DNA of 45,611 nt, from assembly GCA_959608885.1 (NCBI GenBank), contig CAUHSG010000016.1, positions 1-45,611 on the forward strand. Direction: 5' to 3'. Origin of the DNA: an uncultured Coriobacteriia bacterium (GTDB lineage: Bacteria > Actinomycetota > Coriobacteriia > Coriobacteriales > QAMH01). Positions 16,648-24,200 of this stretch are shown here, in pieces. The position numbers and the translations under genes are program-made. Numbering within the stretch: position 1 is the stretch's first letter; each line of letters starts with the position of its first letter. Below the pieces are notes generated by a model, which did not search any database, had not been told where the DNA came from, and saw only the letters and a list, made by a program, of their open reading frames with translations.

Positions 16648-18468
16648 TCACGTGCGTTCTCCCTGCTCGTACCATGGCAGGGCCATATCCAGATACTGCT
16701 TGGCATAGCGATAGTAGATGTAGAGCCATTCGCCCACGGTGTCGCCTTCGGCTTCCTTCATAAGTGACCAGACGTACCAGCACCAACCGGCAAGTGCAAC
16801 GTACGCGAAGTTGTGTCGCAATTCCTCGAACGTGGGCTCCCGGTCAAAGTAGTACGCCAGCGTCTCTTGCGCTTCCTCGACCGAGAGCTCGCAGCACACG
16901 GTATACGTGCCAAAATCGCTCGCATAATCCGACATGCCCGCATATTCCCAATCAATGAGCGAAATCTCATTATCTGCCCCTATGAGAAAATTCAGAGAAA
17001 AGAAGTCGTTATGGCAAAGGCACGTGTGGCTGTCATCACCTTCGACGAACTCGTGCAGACACCGTACGCGCGCGGCCATCTCGTTATAGCCGGGAACGTC
17101 AATGGTGCCATATCGATCACGAAGCAACCTCTCGTACCGCATGGATTCTGCATAGAAATCGAACTCCCGCTCGAGCATCGCATCCGACTCATGCAAAGCG
17201 CGGGCCATTTGCATCGCACGACGGGCTTGAATGCCATCGTGCGGATCAAGCGGTCTGCTGTTGGGCATGAAGCGGGAAAGCTTCCATCCCGTTTCCGGAT
17301 CACCGGTGATGAACGTATTGTCGAGGCCGAGATCCCGCGCGATATTGAGTCCGGCGAACTCGGCACGGCGGTCGACGAGGCTCTCGGTTCCCACGCCGGG
17401 ATGCCGGTACACGTACTCGGCATCACCCACGCGCACATGGCATGAAAGATTCGTCAAACCCTGCTTGAGGGGATAGACATCGCAGATGTCCGTCTTCTTG
17501 CAGCCAAGCGCCCGGGCGATGTTATCGAAAGCGAGCAAATCGACGTTTTCGATAAAATGCGGATCGAATTCGCGCAGATCGTCGAGCGCATCGAACTCAT
17601 GGACCATCTCGGCGGGATAGGGTCGTGCGACCATGTACAGCTCGTCGATATGGTCAATGAACAAGTTCTCCCACAGCTTGTCCTTCGTAACGGGCAAATC
17701 CCATTCGCCATGGATAATCTTGGACATATGTCGCGAAAACGGTTCGTCGAAAAACGCGTGCCCGAGCATGATCTGCGAGTCTCTGCCGCCAATAGTCGCA
17801 CCCACGATGCGACCCCTACTGCCCAAATGCACGCACCACTCATCCGTCACGTCCTGCGCGTACTGCGTCGCGTAATAGGCGCCGTAAACGTGCGATTCGA
17901 AGGGATTCTCGACAAAGTAGTTGTCCGACGAACAGATGTAGGTGCGTTTGAGCCTGTCAAGCACGACCATAAGGGACGAGTGGTTATTCCTCGTCGCGTA
18001 ATGTTCGTTCACGACGATATCGACGCCGAAAAGCTCCTCAAGATAGAAGAAGTGCTCCTTCTTGTAACCAACGACGACGGTAATGTCATCGATGCCAGCT
18101 TCCTTGAGCTGGCGAATCTGACGCTCGATGAGGACCTCATCGCGGACGCGCAAGAGACCCTTTGGCTTTTCGTAGGAGATCGGAGCAAAGCGCGTAGAGA
18201 GGCCGGCCGCGAGAATGATCGCGTTATCGACTCGATACGGCTCGAGCGCTGCGTTGCCCTGCTCCGTCACTTGCAAGCCTGCAGAGCCTGCCTTCTCCAG
18301 GTCTCCCCGCCCGATAAGCTGGCGCACCGCAGTATTCACCGTTCTCACGGAAAGCCCCGTATGCTCAGCAATTGAACGCTGAGACGCAAGCGGTTTCTGC
18401 GCGAGGCTTTGCAAAACGGAGAACTGGCTACATGTCAGGTCTCCTGCATTTTCCGCATCTGCTGTCAT
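16648..18468 (-). CDS. Winged-helix / LicC-like nucleotidyltransferase / LicA-like kinase fusion, copy 2
   Basis: A 606-residue paralogue of the protein at 8633 with the same order. Residues 10-75 are a winged helix (LTCSQFSVLQSL...HTGLSVRTVNTAVRQL); 80 to about 310 a nucleotidyltransferase with IILAAGLSTRFAP...KPKGLL retaining the signature Arg93, and CSSDNYF; and from about 330 a choline-kinase domain with CHNDFFSLNFL and LIDWEYAGM. This copy looks catalytically complete. The two-step chemistry (kinase then CTP:phosphocholine cytidylyltransferase) would yield CDP-choline or an analogue. The start at 18468 has GGGAGG 8 nt before it. Its upstream region carries operator B, the same AT-rich motif found before the choline-kinase gene, which suggests feedback control by the protein's own DNA-binding domain. 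Confidence 0.85.
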   Translation of the reverse strand: MTADAENAGDLTCSQFSVLQSLAQKPLASQRSIAEHTGLSVRTVNTAVRQLIGRGDLEKAGSAGLQVTEQGNAALEPYRVDNAIILAAGLSTRFAPISYEKPKGLLRVRDEVLIERQIRQLKEAGIDDITVVVGYKKEHFFYLEELFGVDIVVNEHYATRNNHSSLMVVLDRLKRTYICSSDNYFVENPFESHVYGAYYATQYAQDVTDEWCVHLGSRGRIVGATIGGRDSQIMLGHAFFDEPFSRHMSKIIHGEWDLPVTKDKLWENLFIDHIDELYMVARPYPAEMVHEFDALDDLREFDPHFIENVDLLAFDNIARALGCKKTDICDVYPLKQGLTNLSCHVRVGDAEYVYRHPGVGTESLVDRRAEFAGLNIARDLGLDNTFITGDPETGWKLSRFMPNSRPLDPHDGIQARRAMQMARALHESDAMLEREFDFYAESMRYERLLRDRYGTIDVPGYNEMAARVRCLHEFVEGDDSHTCLCHNDFFSLNFLIGADNEISLIDWEYAGMSDYASDFGTYTVCCELSVEEAQETLAYYFDREPTFEELRHNFAYVALAGWCWYVWSLMKEAEGDTVGEWLYIYYRYAKQYLDMALPWYEQGERT

Positions 18469-18505
18469 CGTGCGTCCTCCCAGATTTCGCATGTGCACTT
18501 CACCG

Positions 18506-18565
18506 GATAATGATGGTATCAGAGTAATATTCAATTCCATATTATTAGTTACGTAATTGAATATA
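18506..18565 (-). promoter_or_regulatory. AT-rich operator B upstream of fusion copy 2
   Basis: TAATATTCAATT (18525-18536) faces AATTGAATATA (18555-18565), an inverted repeat of TATTCAATT / AATTGAATA with 18 nt between. The first half-site is identical over 12 bases to operator A at 14649, and the centre-to-centre spacing is 29 bp against 28 bp there. Read leftward, TTGAAT (plus positions 18529-18534) and CATTAT (18507-18512) at 16-nt spacing form a weak promoter, so one half-site would overlap its -35 box. Confidence 0.62.
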
Positions 18566-18603
18566 AAGACGAAGGAGCGACTGTCTGCGCTGTATTTCAC
18601 ACA

Positions 18604-18637
18604 ATGTGACAGGAGTCAGGCCCCTGTCATATTTTTT
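18604..18637. repeat. REP-like palindrome (TGACAGG...CCTGTCA)
   Basis: ATGTGACAGG (18604-18613) pairs with CCTGTCATAT (18623-18632) with one G-T and a 9-nt loop, followed by a T-run. It resembles an intrinsic terminator, but it sits between two divergent genes where no rightward transcript is expected, so I class it with the other GACA/TGTC palindromes. The 18469-18777 gap otherwise holds operator B, this palindrome and the direct repeats at 18706. Confidence 0.55.
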
Positions 18638-18705
18638 CGCACATTCATGCGACCGCTCAGCTCATGATTGGCCGCGCTCGCCGCTTGATAATGTGACGTA
18701 TATGT

Positions 18706-18754
18706 AATTCGTAACACTGAAATCGCACTTATGATAACCTCAATTCGTAACACT
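18706..18754. promoter_or_regulatory. 13-bp direct repeats around a -10 box
   Basis: AATTCGTAACACT occurs exactly at 18706-18718 and again at 18742-18754, 36 nt apart. TATGAT at 18730-18735, a fair -10 box, lies between them, about 43 nt before the importer lipoprotein start. The repeats would bracket the promoter core and look like a binding site for a regulator of the ABC importer, such as a metal or corrinoid sensor. No riboswitch fold was recognised. Confidence 0.5.
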
Positions 18755-18777
18755 AGGGTTGGATGAGGGGGATACAC

Positions 18778-19869
18778 GTGAAGATGAAGAGGGTTCTGGT
18801 TACCATCCTGACATTCTGCCTCTTGGCATTCACGCTTGCGGGCTGTGCAGCGGGCACCCAGGGTAATGGCGATACGCGAGAGATTACCGACGTCTACGGA
18901 CGCACGGTAACGATTCCCGCCGATGTTCAGACCTGCGCCACCGTCGGCAGCGCCGCGCGCTTCGTCGTCTATGCCGGAGGCCAGAATAAGCTCATCGCCG
19001 TAACCGAGAAAGAGAATCCCGTTTCCGCTTCCCGCCCCTATACGGTTGCCTACGAAGAGCTTTTCACGAACCTTCCCACAACATCCAACGGCAATCACCT
19101 CGTGGAGACAAGCGTGGACGGGGAGGCAATGCTCGAACTGAACCCCGATGTCATCATCTCGAGTCGCTCCGCCCAGGAATGCGATGACCTGCAGGCTCAA
19201 CTCGACATCCCCGTCATCGGCATCTCCTACCAGGACCAGATATTCACCGAAGACGTGTTCAAGTCCATCGAAGTCGTTGGTGACGTGCTCGGGACCACCG
19301 ATCACGCAAAGCAGGTCATCGACAAGATGAACGGCTGGCAAGCCGACCTGGACAGCCGCACCGCGAACATTCCCGATGCGGATAAGCCCACTTGCTATGC
19401 CGGTGCCGTGAACTACAAGGGCGCCAAGAGCTTTGGCGGCACCTATGCGCAGTACCCTCCCTTCACGATCGTGCATATCGATAACGTCGCCGACGAGGCC
19501 ACCCAGTCCGGGTCCATCGAGGTCACGCTCGAGCAGCTCGGCGAGTGGAATCCCGACTACATGTTCCTCAATGCAGGCAACATGGAGCTGATGCAGAAGG
19601 ATTACGCTTCCAACCAGACATTCTTCGACAACCTCAAGGCATTCCAGACCGGCAATCTCTACACTCAGCCCTCGTACAACATGAACGGAACCAACATCGA
19701 GATCGCCATCTGCGATGCCTACTTCAACGGCACGACCGTGTATCCGGATGCCTTTGCAGGCGTCGACTTGGAAAGCACTTACCGTGAGATCCTGGCGACT
19801 ATGCTTGGCGTGGATTGCTACGATCAGCTTCACGCCGCGGGCCTCAACTTCGGAAAGATCTCCTTCTGA
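18778..19869 (+). CDS. ABC importer substrate-binding lipoprotein (FecB/BtuF type)
   Basis: A 363-residue secreted protein. The signal peptide MKMKRVLVTILTFCLLAFTLAGC gives a lipobox LAGC with the lipidated Cys at residue 23. The mature part starts REITDVYGRTVTIPADVQ, the usual opening of class III binding proteins for ferric siderophores, haem or cobalamin, and contains ELNPDVIISS, the usual helix-start after the first lobe. The rest of the operon is a FecCD permease and an ATPase. Which chelate is bound cannot be read from sequence. The GTG at 18778 is preferred to ATG at 18763 because GAGGGGG lies 7 nt before it; the lipoprotein at 2990 uses the same GTG-AA(A/G)-ATG arrangement. Confidence 0.87.
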   Translation: MKMKRVLVTILTFCLLAFTLAGCAAGTQGNGDTREITDVYGRTVTIPADVQTCATVGSAARFVVYAGGQNKLIAVTEKENPVSASRPYTVAYEELFTNLPTTSNGNHLVETSVDGEAMLELNPDVIISSRSAQECDDLQAQLDIPVIGISYQDQIFTEDVFKSIEVVGDVLGTTDHAKQVIDKMNGWQADLDSRTANIPDADKPTCYAGAVNYKGAKSFGGTYAQYPPFTIVHIDNVADEATQSGSIEVTLEQLGEWNPDYMFLNAGNMELMQKDYASNQTFFDNLKAFQTGNLYTQPSYNMNGTNIEIAICDAYFNGTTVYPDAFAGVDLESTYREILATMLGVDCYDQLHAAGLNFGKISF

Positions 19870-19902
19870 GCACCACGAATCTGACGTGAAGGGCACGAAG
19901 CA

Positions 19903-20997
19903 ATGAACCCCGAGGACATGAGGACGGCACGCGCCGCACATGCGCCGTCCTCATACAGAGAGCAGTATCACGGCTACATCAGGCACAAGCGCCTGATAAT
20001 CTTCCTGTTCGCCCTGCTCCTTCTCGTCCTTGTCGTCGTCTCCATCATGCTCGGCACGGCCGACCTCTCCCCTCTCGACGTGCTTGCAGCACTCATGGGT
20101 CAGGGCAGCACACATGACCTGATCGTGGTGTGGAACCTGCGCATGCCACGCGTGCTCACCGCAATCGTAGGTGGCATTGCACTCGCGCTTGCTGGCTGTG
20201 CGTTCCAGAGCGTGCTACGCAATCCGCTTGCCTCGGCAAGTACCCTGGGCATTTCCCAGGGCGCCGCCTTCGGCGCCTCGATTGCCATCATCGTCTTGGG
20301 GATGGGCTCGTCAGCCGCAGCCTACGAGGGTCTGGGGGCGAGCAACCCCTACCTCACCGTCATCTGCGCATTTGCCGGAGCCATCGCTTCGGCGCTCATC
20401 ATCCTCGCGCTCTCGCGCTTTCGAGATATGACACCCGAGAGCATCGTGCTCGCAGGCGTCGCGCTATCTGCGCTCTTCACGGGCGCAACCGCCCTCATCC
20501 AGTACTTCGCGACGGACACGCAAGTCGCCGCCGTCGTGTTCTGGACCTTCGGTGACCTCGGGCGCACTTCGTATCGCGAAATCGCGATCATGGCCATCGT
20601 CACGCTGGCGGCATTCGCCTTCTTCTACTTCAACCGCTGGAACTTCAACGCCATGGAATCCGGAGAGGGCACCGCGCATGGGCTTGGACTCAACGTCAAG
20701 CGCACGCGTCTACTCAACATGATCGTCGGGGCGTTCGCCTCCTCGACGGTCATCGCATTTTGCGGAACGATCAACTTCATTGGCCTGGTCGCACCGCACA
20801 TCATGCGTCGTTTCATCGGCAACGACTACCGATACCTTCTCCCCTCCTCCGCGCTTGCGGGCGCGGCCATCCTGTTGCTCTCCGACATAATCGCGCGCAT
20901 AGCAGTTGCCTCCGTCGTCTTGCCAATCAGCGCGATCACGTCATTCGTGGGTGCACCCCTCTTCCTGTACCTACTCATGCGAGGAGCACATCGATGA
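19903..20997 (+). CDS. FecCD-family ABC permease
   Basis: A 364-residue permease with about nine or ten helices, starting after a 45-residue hydrophilic N-terminus. Family motifs include NLRMPRVLTAIVGGIALALAGCAFQSVLRNPLASASTLGISQGAAFGA, the FecCD signature, and FCGTINFIGLVAPHIMRRFIG near residue 290. It forms the channel for the chelate captured by the lipoprotein at 18778. It starts 33 nt after that gene and its stop overlaps the ATPase start by four bases (ATGA), so the three are one operon. Confidence 0.92.
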   Translation: MNPEDMRTARAAHAPSSYREQYHGYIRHKRLIIFLFALLLLVLVVVSIMLGTADLSPLDVLAALMGQGSTHDLIVVWNLRMPRVLTAIVGGIALALAGCAFQSVLRNPLASASTLGISQGAAFGASIAIIVLGMGSSAAAYEGLGASNPYLTVICAFAGAIASALIILALSRFRDMTPESIVLAGVALSALFTGATALIQYFATDTQVAAVVFWTFGDLGRTSYREIAIMAIVTLAAFAFFYFNRWNFNAMESGEGTAHGLGLNVKRTRLLNMIVGAFASSTVIAFCGTINFIGLVAPHIMRRFIGNDYRYLLPSSALAGAAILLLSDIIARIAVASVVLPISAITSFVGAPLFLYLLMRGAHR

Positions 20998-21788
20998 GCC
21001 GCGCCCTTGAGCAAGCTTCCGGAACCGCTCTCGATGCCCGCGATATCGCCTATGCGTACCACGGAGCGGGACAGGTCCTCGAAAAGGTGAGCGCGCAGAT
21101 TGTGCCGGGATCCTTCCTGGCCATTCTCGGCGTCAACGGCTGCGGCAAGTCGACATTGCTCTCTTGCCTTGATGACATCATCCGTCCTCAGCGCGGCACG
21201 GTCACGCTCGCCGGCAGAGACATCGCCGCCTACACGCGCGAGGAGCGAGCACGGCAAATCGCGCTCGTCGCCCAGCATTCCCATGCGCATGGTGTAACCG
21301 TCTATGACGCGCTGCTGCTCGGCAGGAAACCCTACATCAAGGCCGCACCAACTGATGAGGACTTCGCCATCGTCGACCACGTCATCGACGAGCTGGGGCT
21401 TGGGGCGCTTGCCCTGCGCTATCTCGACGAGCTCTCCGGCGGAGAGCACCAGAAGGTCGTGATTGGTCGCGCGCTTGTACAGGAAACCGATGTCCTGCTC
21501 CTCGACGAGCCCACGAACAATCTCGATATGGCAAACCAAATCGAGGTCATGGAGCTGATAAGCGAGGCAGCCCATGAGCACGGCATCGCCTGCGCAGCTG
21601 TCTTACACGATATCAACCTTGCCTTACGCTACTGTGACCGCTTTCTCATGCTAAAAGATGGGTTGGTGCGCGCAAGCGGAGGACGTGAGGTCATGACCAA
21701 GGAGACCATCGAGGAAGTCTACGGCGTCTCCATCGACCTCATTGCATACGAGGACAGTTTCCTCGTAGTGCCGAAGAAAGGTAAATGA
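20994..21788 (+). CDS. ABC importer ATP-binding protein (FecE/BtuD type)
   Basis: A 264-residue ATPase with all expected motifs: Walker A GVNGCGKST near residue 45, Q-loop VAQHSHAHG, ABC signature LSGGEHQKV, Walker B VLLLDEPTNNLD, and an H-loop His in VLHDINLALRYCD. It powers the FecCD-type importer. The ATG at 20994 overlaps the permease stop; a longer in-frame extension upstream lies inside the permease gene and has no family similarity. The methyltransferase gene starts 13 nt after it. Confidence 0.93.
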   Translation: MSRALEQASGTALDARDIAYAYHGAGQVLEKVSAQIVPGSFLAILGVNGCGKSTLLSCLDDIIRPQRGTVTLAGRDIAAYTREERARQIALVAQHSHAHGVTVYDALLLGRKPYIKAAPTDEDFAIVDHVIDELGLGALALRYLDELSGGEHQKVVIGRALVQETDVLLLDEPTNNLDMANQIEVMELISEAAHEHGIACAAVLHDINLALRYCDRFLMLKDGLVRASGGREVMTKETIEEVYGVSIDLIAYEDSFLVVPKKGK

Positions 21789-21801
21789 GAAAGGACCTGT
21801 G

Positions 21802-22395
21802 ATGAGCATTGGAAAGATTGGAGCCTACTTTGACGAGCGGGCTGCGAGCTGGAACGAGCAGGCCGAACCCGCCGGGCTCAAGCACCTCATGGTCGCACAG
21901 CTTGCCGGCGTGCACGAGGGCTCACGAGTGCTCGACGTCGGCTGTGGCACGGGCATCATGGAGCGCGCCTATCTCGAATTGGGAGCTGCATCCATCGTCG
22001 CCCTCGACCTCTCGGAAGAGATGCTTGCCTGTGCACGCACTAGCTTCGCCGATGTCGATCCCGATCGCCTCCGCTTCGAGTGCCGCGATATCCTCGACTT
22101 CACGAGTGGCGACCCCTTCGACGTTGTGGTCATCTACAACGCCTATCCGCACATCCTCGACAAGGAAGCACTCGTCAAGGCGACCGCATCCCTACTCGTA
22201 CCCGGTGGAAGATTCCTCGTCGCGCACGGCATGAGCCGCACGATGCTCAATGCGCACCATGCGAACGTGCCGGCAGATGTCACGAGCGACTTGCTTCCCG
22301 CACGAGACGCCGCGCTCGATTGGCAGGGTGCGTTCGATATCGACATGATGGCGGACACGTGTTTTACCTATTTCTTCGGAGGATCAAAACGGTAA
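21802..22395 (+). CDS. Class I SAM-dependent methyltransferase
   Basis: A 197-residue protein with the SAM-binding motif I VLDVGCGTGIMERA near residue 38, an acidic motif II end (IVALDLSEEML), and FDVVVIYNAYPHI as motif IV. The substrate is unknown. It is the last gene of the importer operon, so it may act on the imported chelate or on a metabolite linked to it; gene context is the only basis. ATG at 21802 follows AAAGGA. A long structured palindrome begins 11 nt after the stop. Confidence 0.85.
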   Translation: MSIGKIGAYFDERAASWNEQAEPAGLKHLMVAQLAGVHEGSRVLDVGCGTGIMERAYLELGAASIVALDLSEEMLACARTSFADVDPDRLRFECRDILDFTSGDPFDVVVIYNAYPHILDKEALVKATASLLVPGGRFLVAHGMSRTMLNAHHANVPADVTSDLLPARDAALDWQGAFDIDMMADTCFTYFFGGSKR

Positions 22396-22406
22396 TTACT
22401 CCACCG

Positions 22407-22575
22407 GCGCAGGGAGGGCATCCGCGCGGGCGTCTCGAACAGACCCGCGATGGGGGCGATGCGATCTTGCGAGGACTGTTTGAGCACGCGAACTATGCGT
22501 GCGAGTTCCGCAGCAGCATCGCCCCCATCGCGGGTCGGGTGTGAGAGCAAGCCCGCGCGGATGCCCTCCCTGCGC
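22407..22575 (+). ncRNA. Structured palindromic element, copy 1
   Basis: The outer stem 22407-22431 / 22551-22575 is a perfect 25 bp and the inner stem 22442-22462 / 22516-22536 a perfect 21 bp. Inside lies a core: TTGCG-A-GGACT (22467-22477) pairs with AGTTCCGCAG (22504-22513) leaving one bulged A, then an asymmetric loop GTTTGA, then a 6-bp hairpin GCACGC/GCGTGC (22484-22489, 22497-22502) with a 7-nt loop. The core sequence recurs almost unchanged at 34378-34544 while the stems there have other sequences. The 3' arm reaches the last base of the converging corA stop codon. No T-run follows. I cannot assign it to a known RNA family. Confidence 0.7.
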
Positions 22576-23525
22576 TACTTTCTCAAACGTAGCAGCACGA
22601 CGACAGCAACGGCCGCCAGGGCAATCGAGAGCAGCATGGGAAACATCCACGAATCGCTCATGGGCAGCAGGTTGGTGTTCATGCCGTAGAAACTGAACAC
22701 CACAGTCGGAATCGACAGCAGGAGCGTGATGGTGGTGAGCACGCCCATGGAGGCGTTGACATTGTTGCTAACGACTCCCGAAAAGGCATCCATCGCCCTG
22801 GTGATGACATCCGTGTAGATCGAGCACATCTCGGAAGCCTGCCTGTACTCGACGATCACGTCGTTGAGCAGTTCTTCATCCTCCTCGAAAAGCTCCACGA
22901 ACTGTCCACCCTTGATGGCCTGGAGCGTGGGAGCGGAGCTCTTGAGTGACGTTGACATGTAAAGCAATGACTTCTCGATACCCAGCATGCTCATGAGCCC
23001 TTCGTTGTTCTGCCTCTTGCGCATCTTGCGTTCGAGGGCCATTGTCTGCTTCTCGAGCGTACGAAGCGCATCGATATAGCTTTGCGATACCTCGAGAAGG
23101 ACATCGAGCAGAAAACGCGTGTGCTTGCCCGTGGCGATGGATAACTTCCTATCGCTCTTGAGCTTATCCACGATGGAGCACGGGGCATTGGTCAAAGTGA
23201 CCACGACACTCGGATTCTCGATGAGGAGAATGGAAATGGGCTGGGTATCGAACTGCTCGAGATTCGGATTCGCCTTGTCATCCAAATCCTCGGCAGCGGG
23301 ATAATCGACGACGACAAGTGCCTGACTGGCATCCTCGTTCTTGTCGATACGCGAGATCTCGTCGCGGTCGAGCATAGCATCGATGAAATCGTTATCTATG
23401 CCCAGGTTATCGGCAAGCCATTTGACCTCCTGGCTGTTGGGAACGCACACATTGACCCAACAACCGGATTCGACTGCATCAAGGTGTCTGAGCGTGCCAT
23501 TGTCTGTCTTCAGTATCTCGATCAT
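22575..23525 (-). CDS. corA: CorA family magnesium/divalent cation channel
   Basis: A 316-residue protein of normal length. The N-terminal 240 residues form the cytoplasmic funnel; the C-terminus has two helices, the first ending in FSFYGMNTNLLP, which contains the GMN selectivity motif. Family knowledge: CorA pentamers let Mg2+, and in some members Co2+ or Ni2+, into the cell. The start at 23525 follows GGGAAAGGAGC. It converges on the methyltransferase gene, with the structured element filling the gap, and runs in the same direction as the downstream gene end at 23553 but upstream genes end 27 nt before it. Confidence 0.92.
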   Translation of the reverse strand: MIEILKTDNGTLRHLDAVESGCWVNVCVPNSQEVKWLADNLGIDNDFIDAMLDRDEISRIDKNEDASQALVVVDYPAAEDLDDKANPNLEQFDTQPISILLIENPSVVVTLTNAPCSIVDKLKSDRKLSIATGKHTRFLLDVLLEVSQSYIDALRTLEKQTMALERKMRKRQNNEGLMSMLGIEKSLLYMSTSLKSSAPTLQAIKGGQFVELFEEDEELLNDVIVEYRQASEMCSIYTDVITRAMDAFSGVVSNNVNASMGVLTTITLLLSIPTVVFSFYGMNTNLLPMSDSWMFPMLLSIALAAVAVVVLLRLRK

Positions 23526-23552
23526 GACACGCTCCTTTCCCTCGCGCTTGCC

Positions 23553-24200
23553 TTACAGGTTCTGATTCTCGAGACCGAGGTCGTCAATCCACTGACGCAC
23601 CTCATCGCTGTTCACGCCGGACGGAAAGCGCATGCCGCCCATCCACTCTCCGCCGTTCGCGAGCTCGGAGAGATGCTCGGCACTTTGCCCCATGTCAGAT
23701 GACGCCGACGTGCAAAACGGGATGACGGTCTTGCCGGTGAAGTCGTTGACCTTCACGAAACTCGCAACGGGATATGCCGCCTCACCCCACCAGATGGGAT
23801 AGCCGATGAGAACGGTATCGTAGGAAGCCCAGTTATCAGGCGTGTCCTGAACGAGTGCGACGTCTTGCAACGACGCATCAGCGTGCTCCTTGGAGACGCG
23901 ACTATCCGGATCGTTATAGTCGAGATCCTCGCTCGTATAAGGCTGCGCGGGCTGAATGGCGAAGCTCATCGCACCGGTCTCGTTGACGATGTCCTGGACG
24001 ACGGCCTCAGTATTGCCCATGGCCGAGTAGTAGACCACGAGCGTCTTGCCTGCTTCGGGGGCAGCACTCGACGATGAGGTCACCGAGTTCGTGCTAGACG
24101 ATGATGTCTGCTGCCCCTCACATCCGACAATGCACAGTGCTGCACACACCACGAGCAGGGCGCTTAGCAACAGCGTGAATGTTCTTTTCATTGACCTCAT
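23553..24200 (-). CDS. Flavodoxin-domain lipoprotein
   Basis: A 215-residue protein with a Sec signal peptide ending in lipobox IVGC (Cys27), a Ser-rich linker, and a flavodoxin domain starting TLVVYYSAMGNTEAVV, whose SAMGNTEA loop binds FMN phosphate. GYPIWWGEAAYPVASFV and FCTSASSDMGQS are further flavodoxin-like segments. It would be tethered outside the cell and carry FMN, probably exchanging electrons with the membrane-bound oxidoreductase encoded upstream. The start at 24200 overlaps the NrfD stop (ATGA), with GGAGAAG ahead, so it is the last gene of that operon. Confidence 0.85.
   Translation of the reverse strand: MRSMKRTFTLLLSALLVVCAALCIVGCEGQQTSSSSTNSVTSSSSAAPEAGKTLVVYYSAMGNTEAVVQDIVNETGAMSFAIQPAQPYTSEDLDYNDPDSRVSKEHADASLQDVALVQDTPDNWASYDTVLIGYPIWWGEAAYPVASFVKVNDFTGKTVIPFCTSASSDMGQSAEHLSELANGGEWMGGMRFPSGVNSDEVRQWIDDLGLENQNL

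Noticed and set aside
18604..18637. Intrinsic terminator
   Set aside because: Hairpin and T-run fit, but it lies between divergent genes where no transcript should end; it fits the REP-like group better.
18706..18754. CRISPR-like repeat
   Set aside because: Only two 13-bp repeats are present, with a promoter element between them and no cas genes nearby.
22407..22575. MITE or insertion-sequence remnant
   Set aside because: A MITE would keep its terminal repeats the same between copies; here the ends differ completely and only the centre is conserved, and no target-site duplication is visible.
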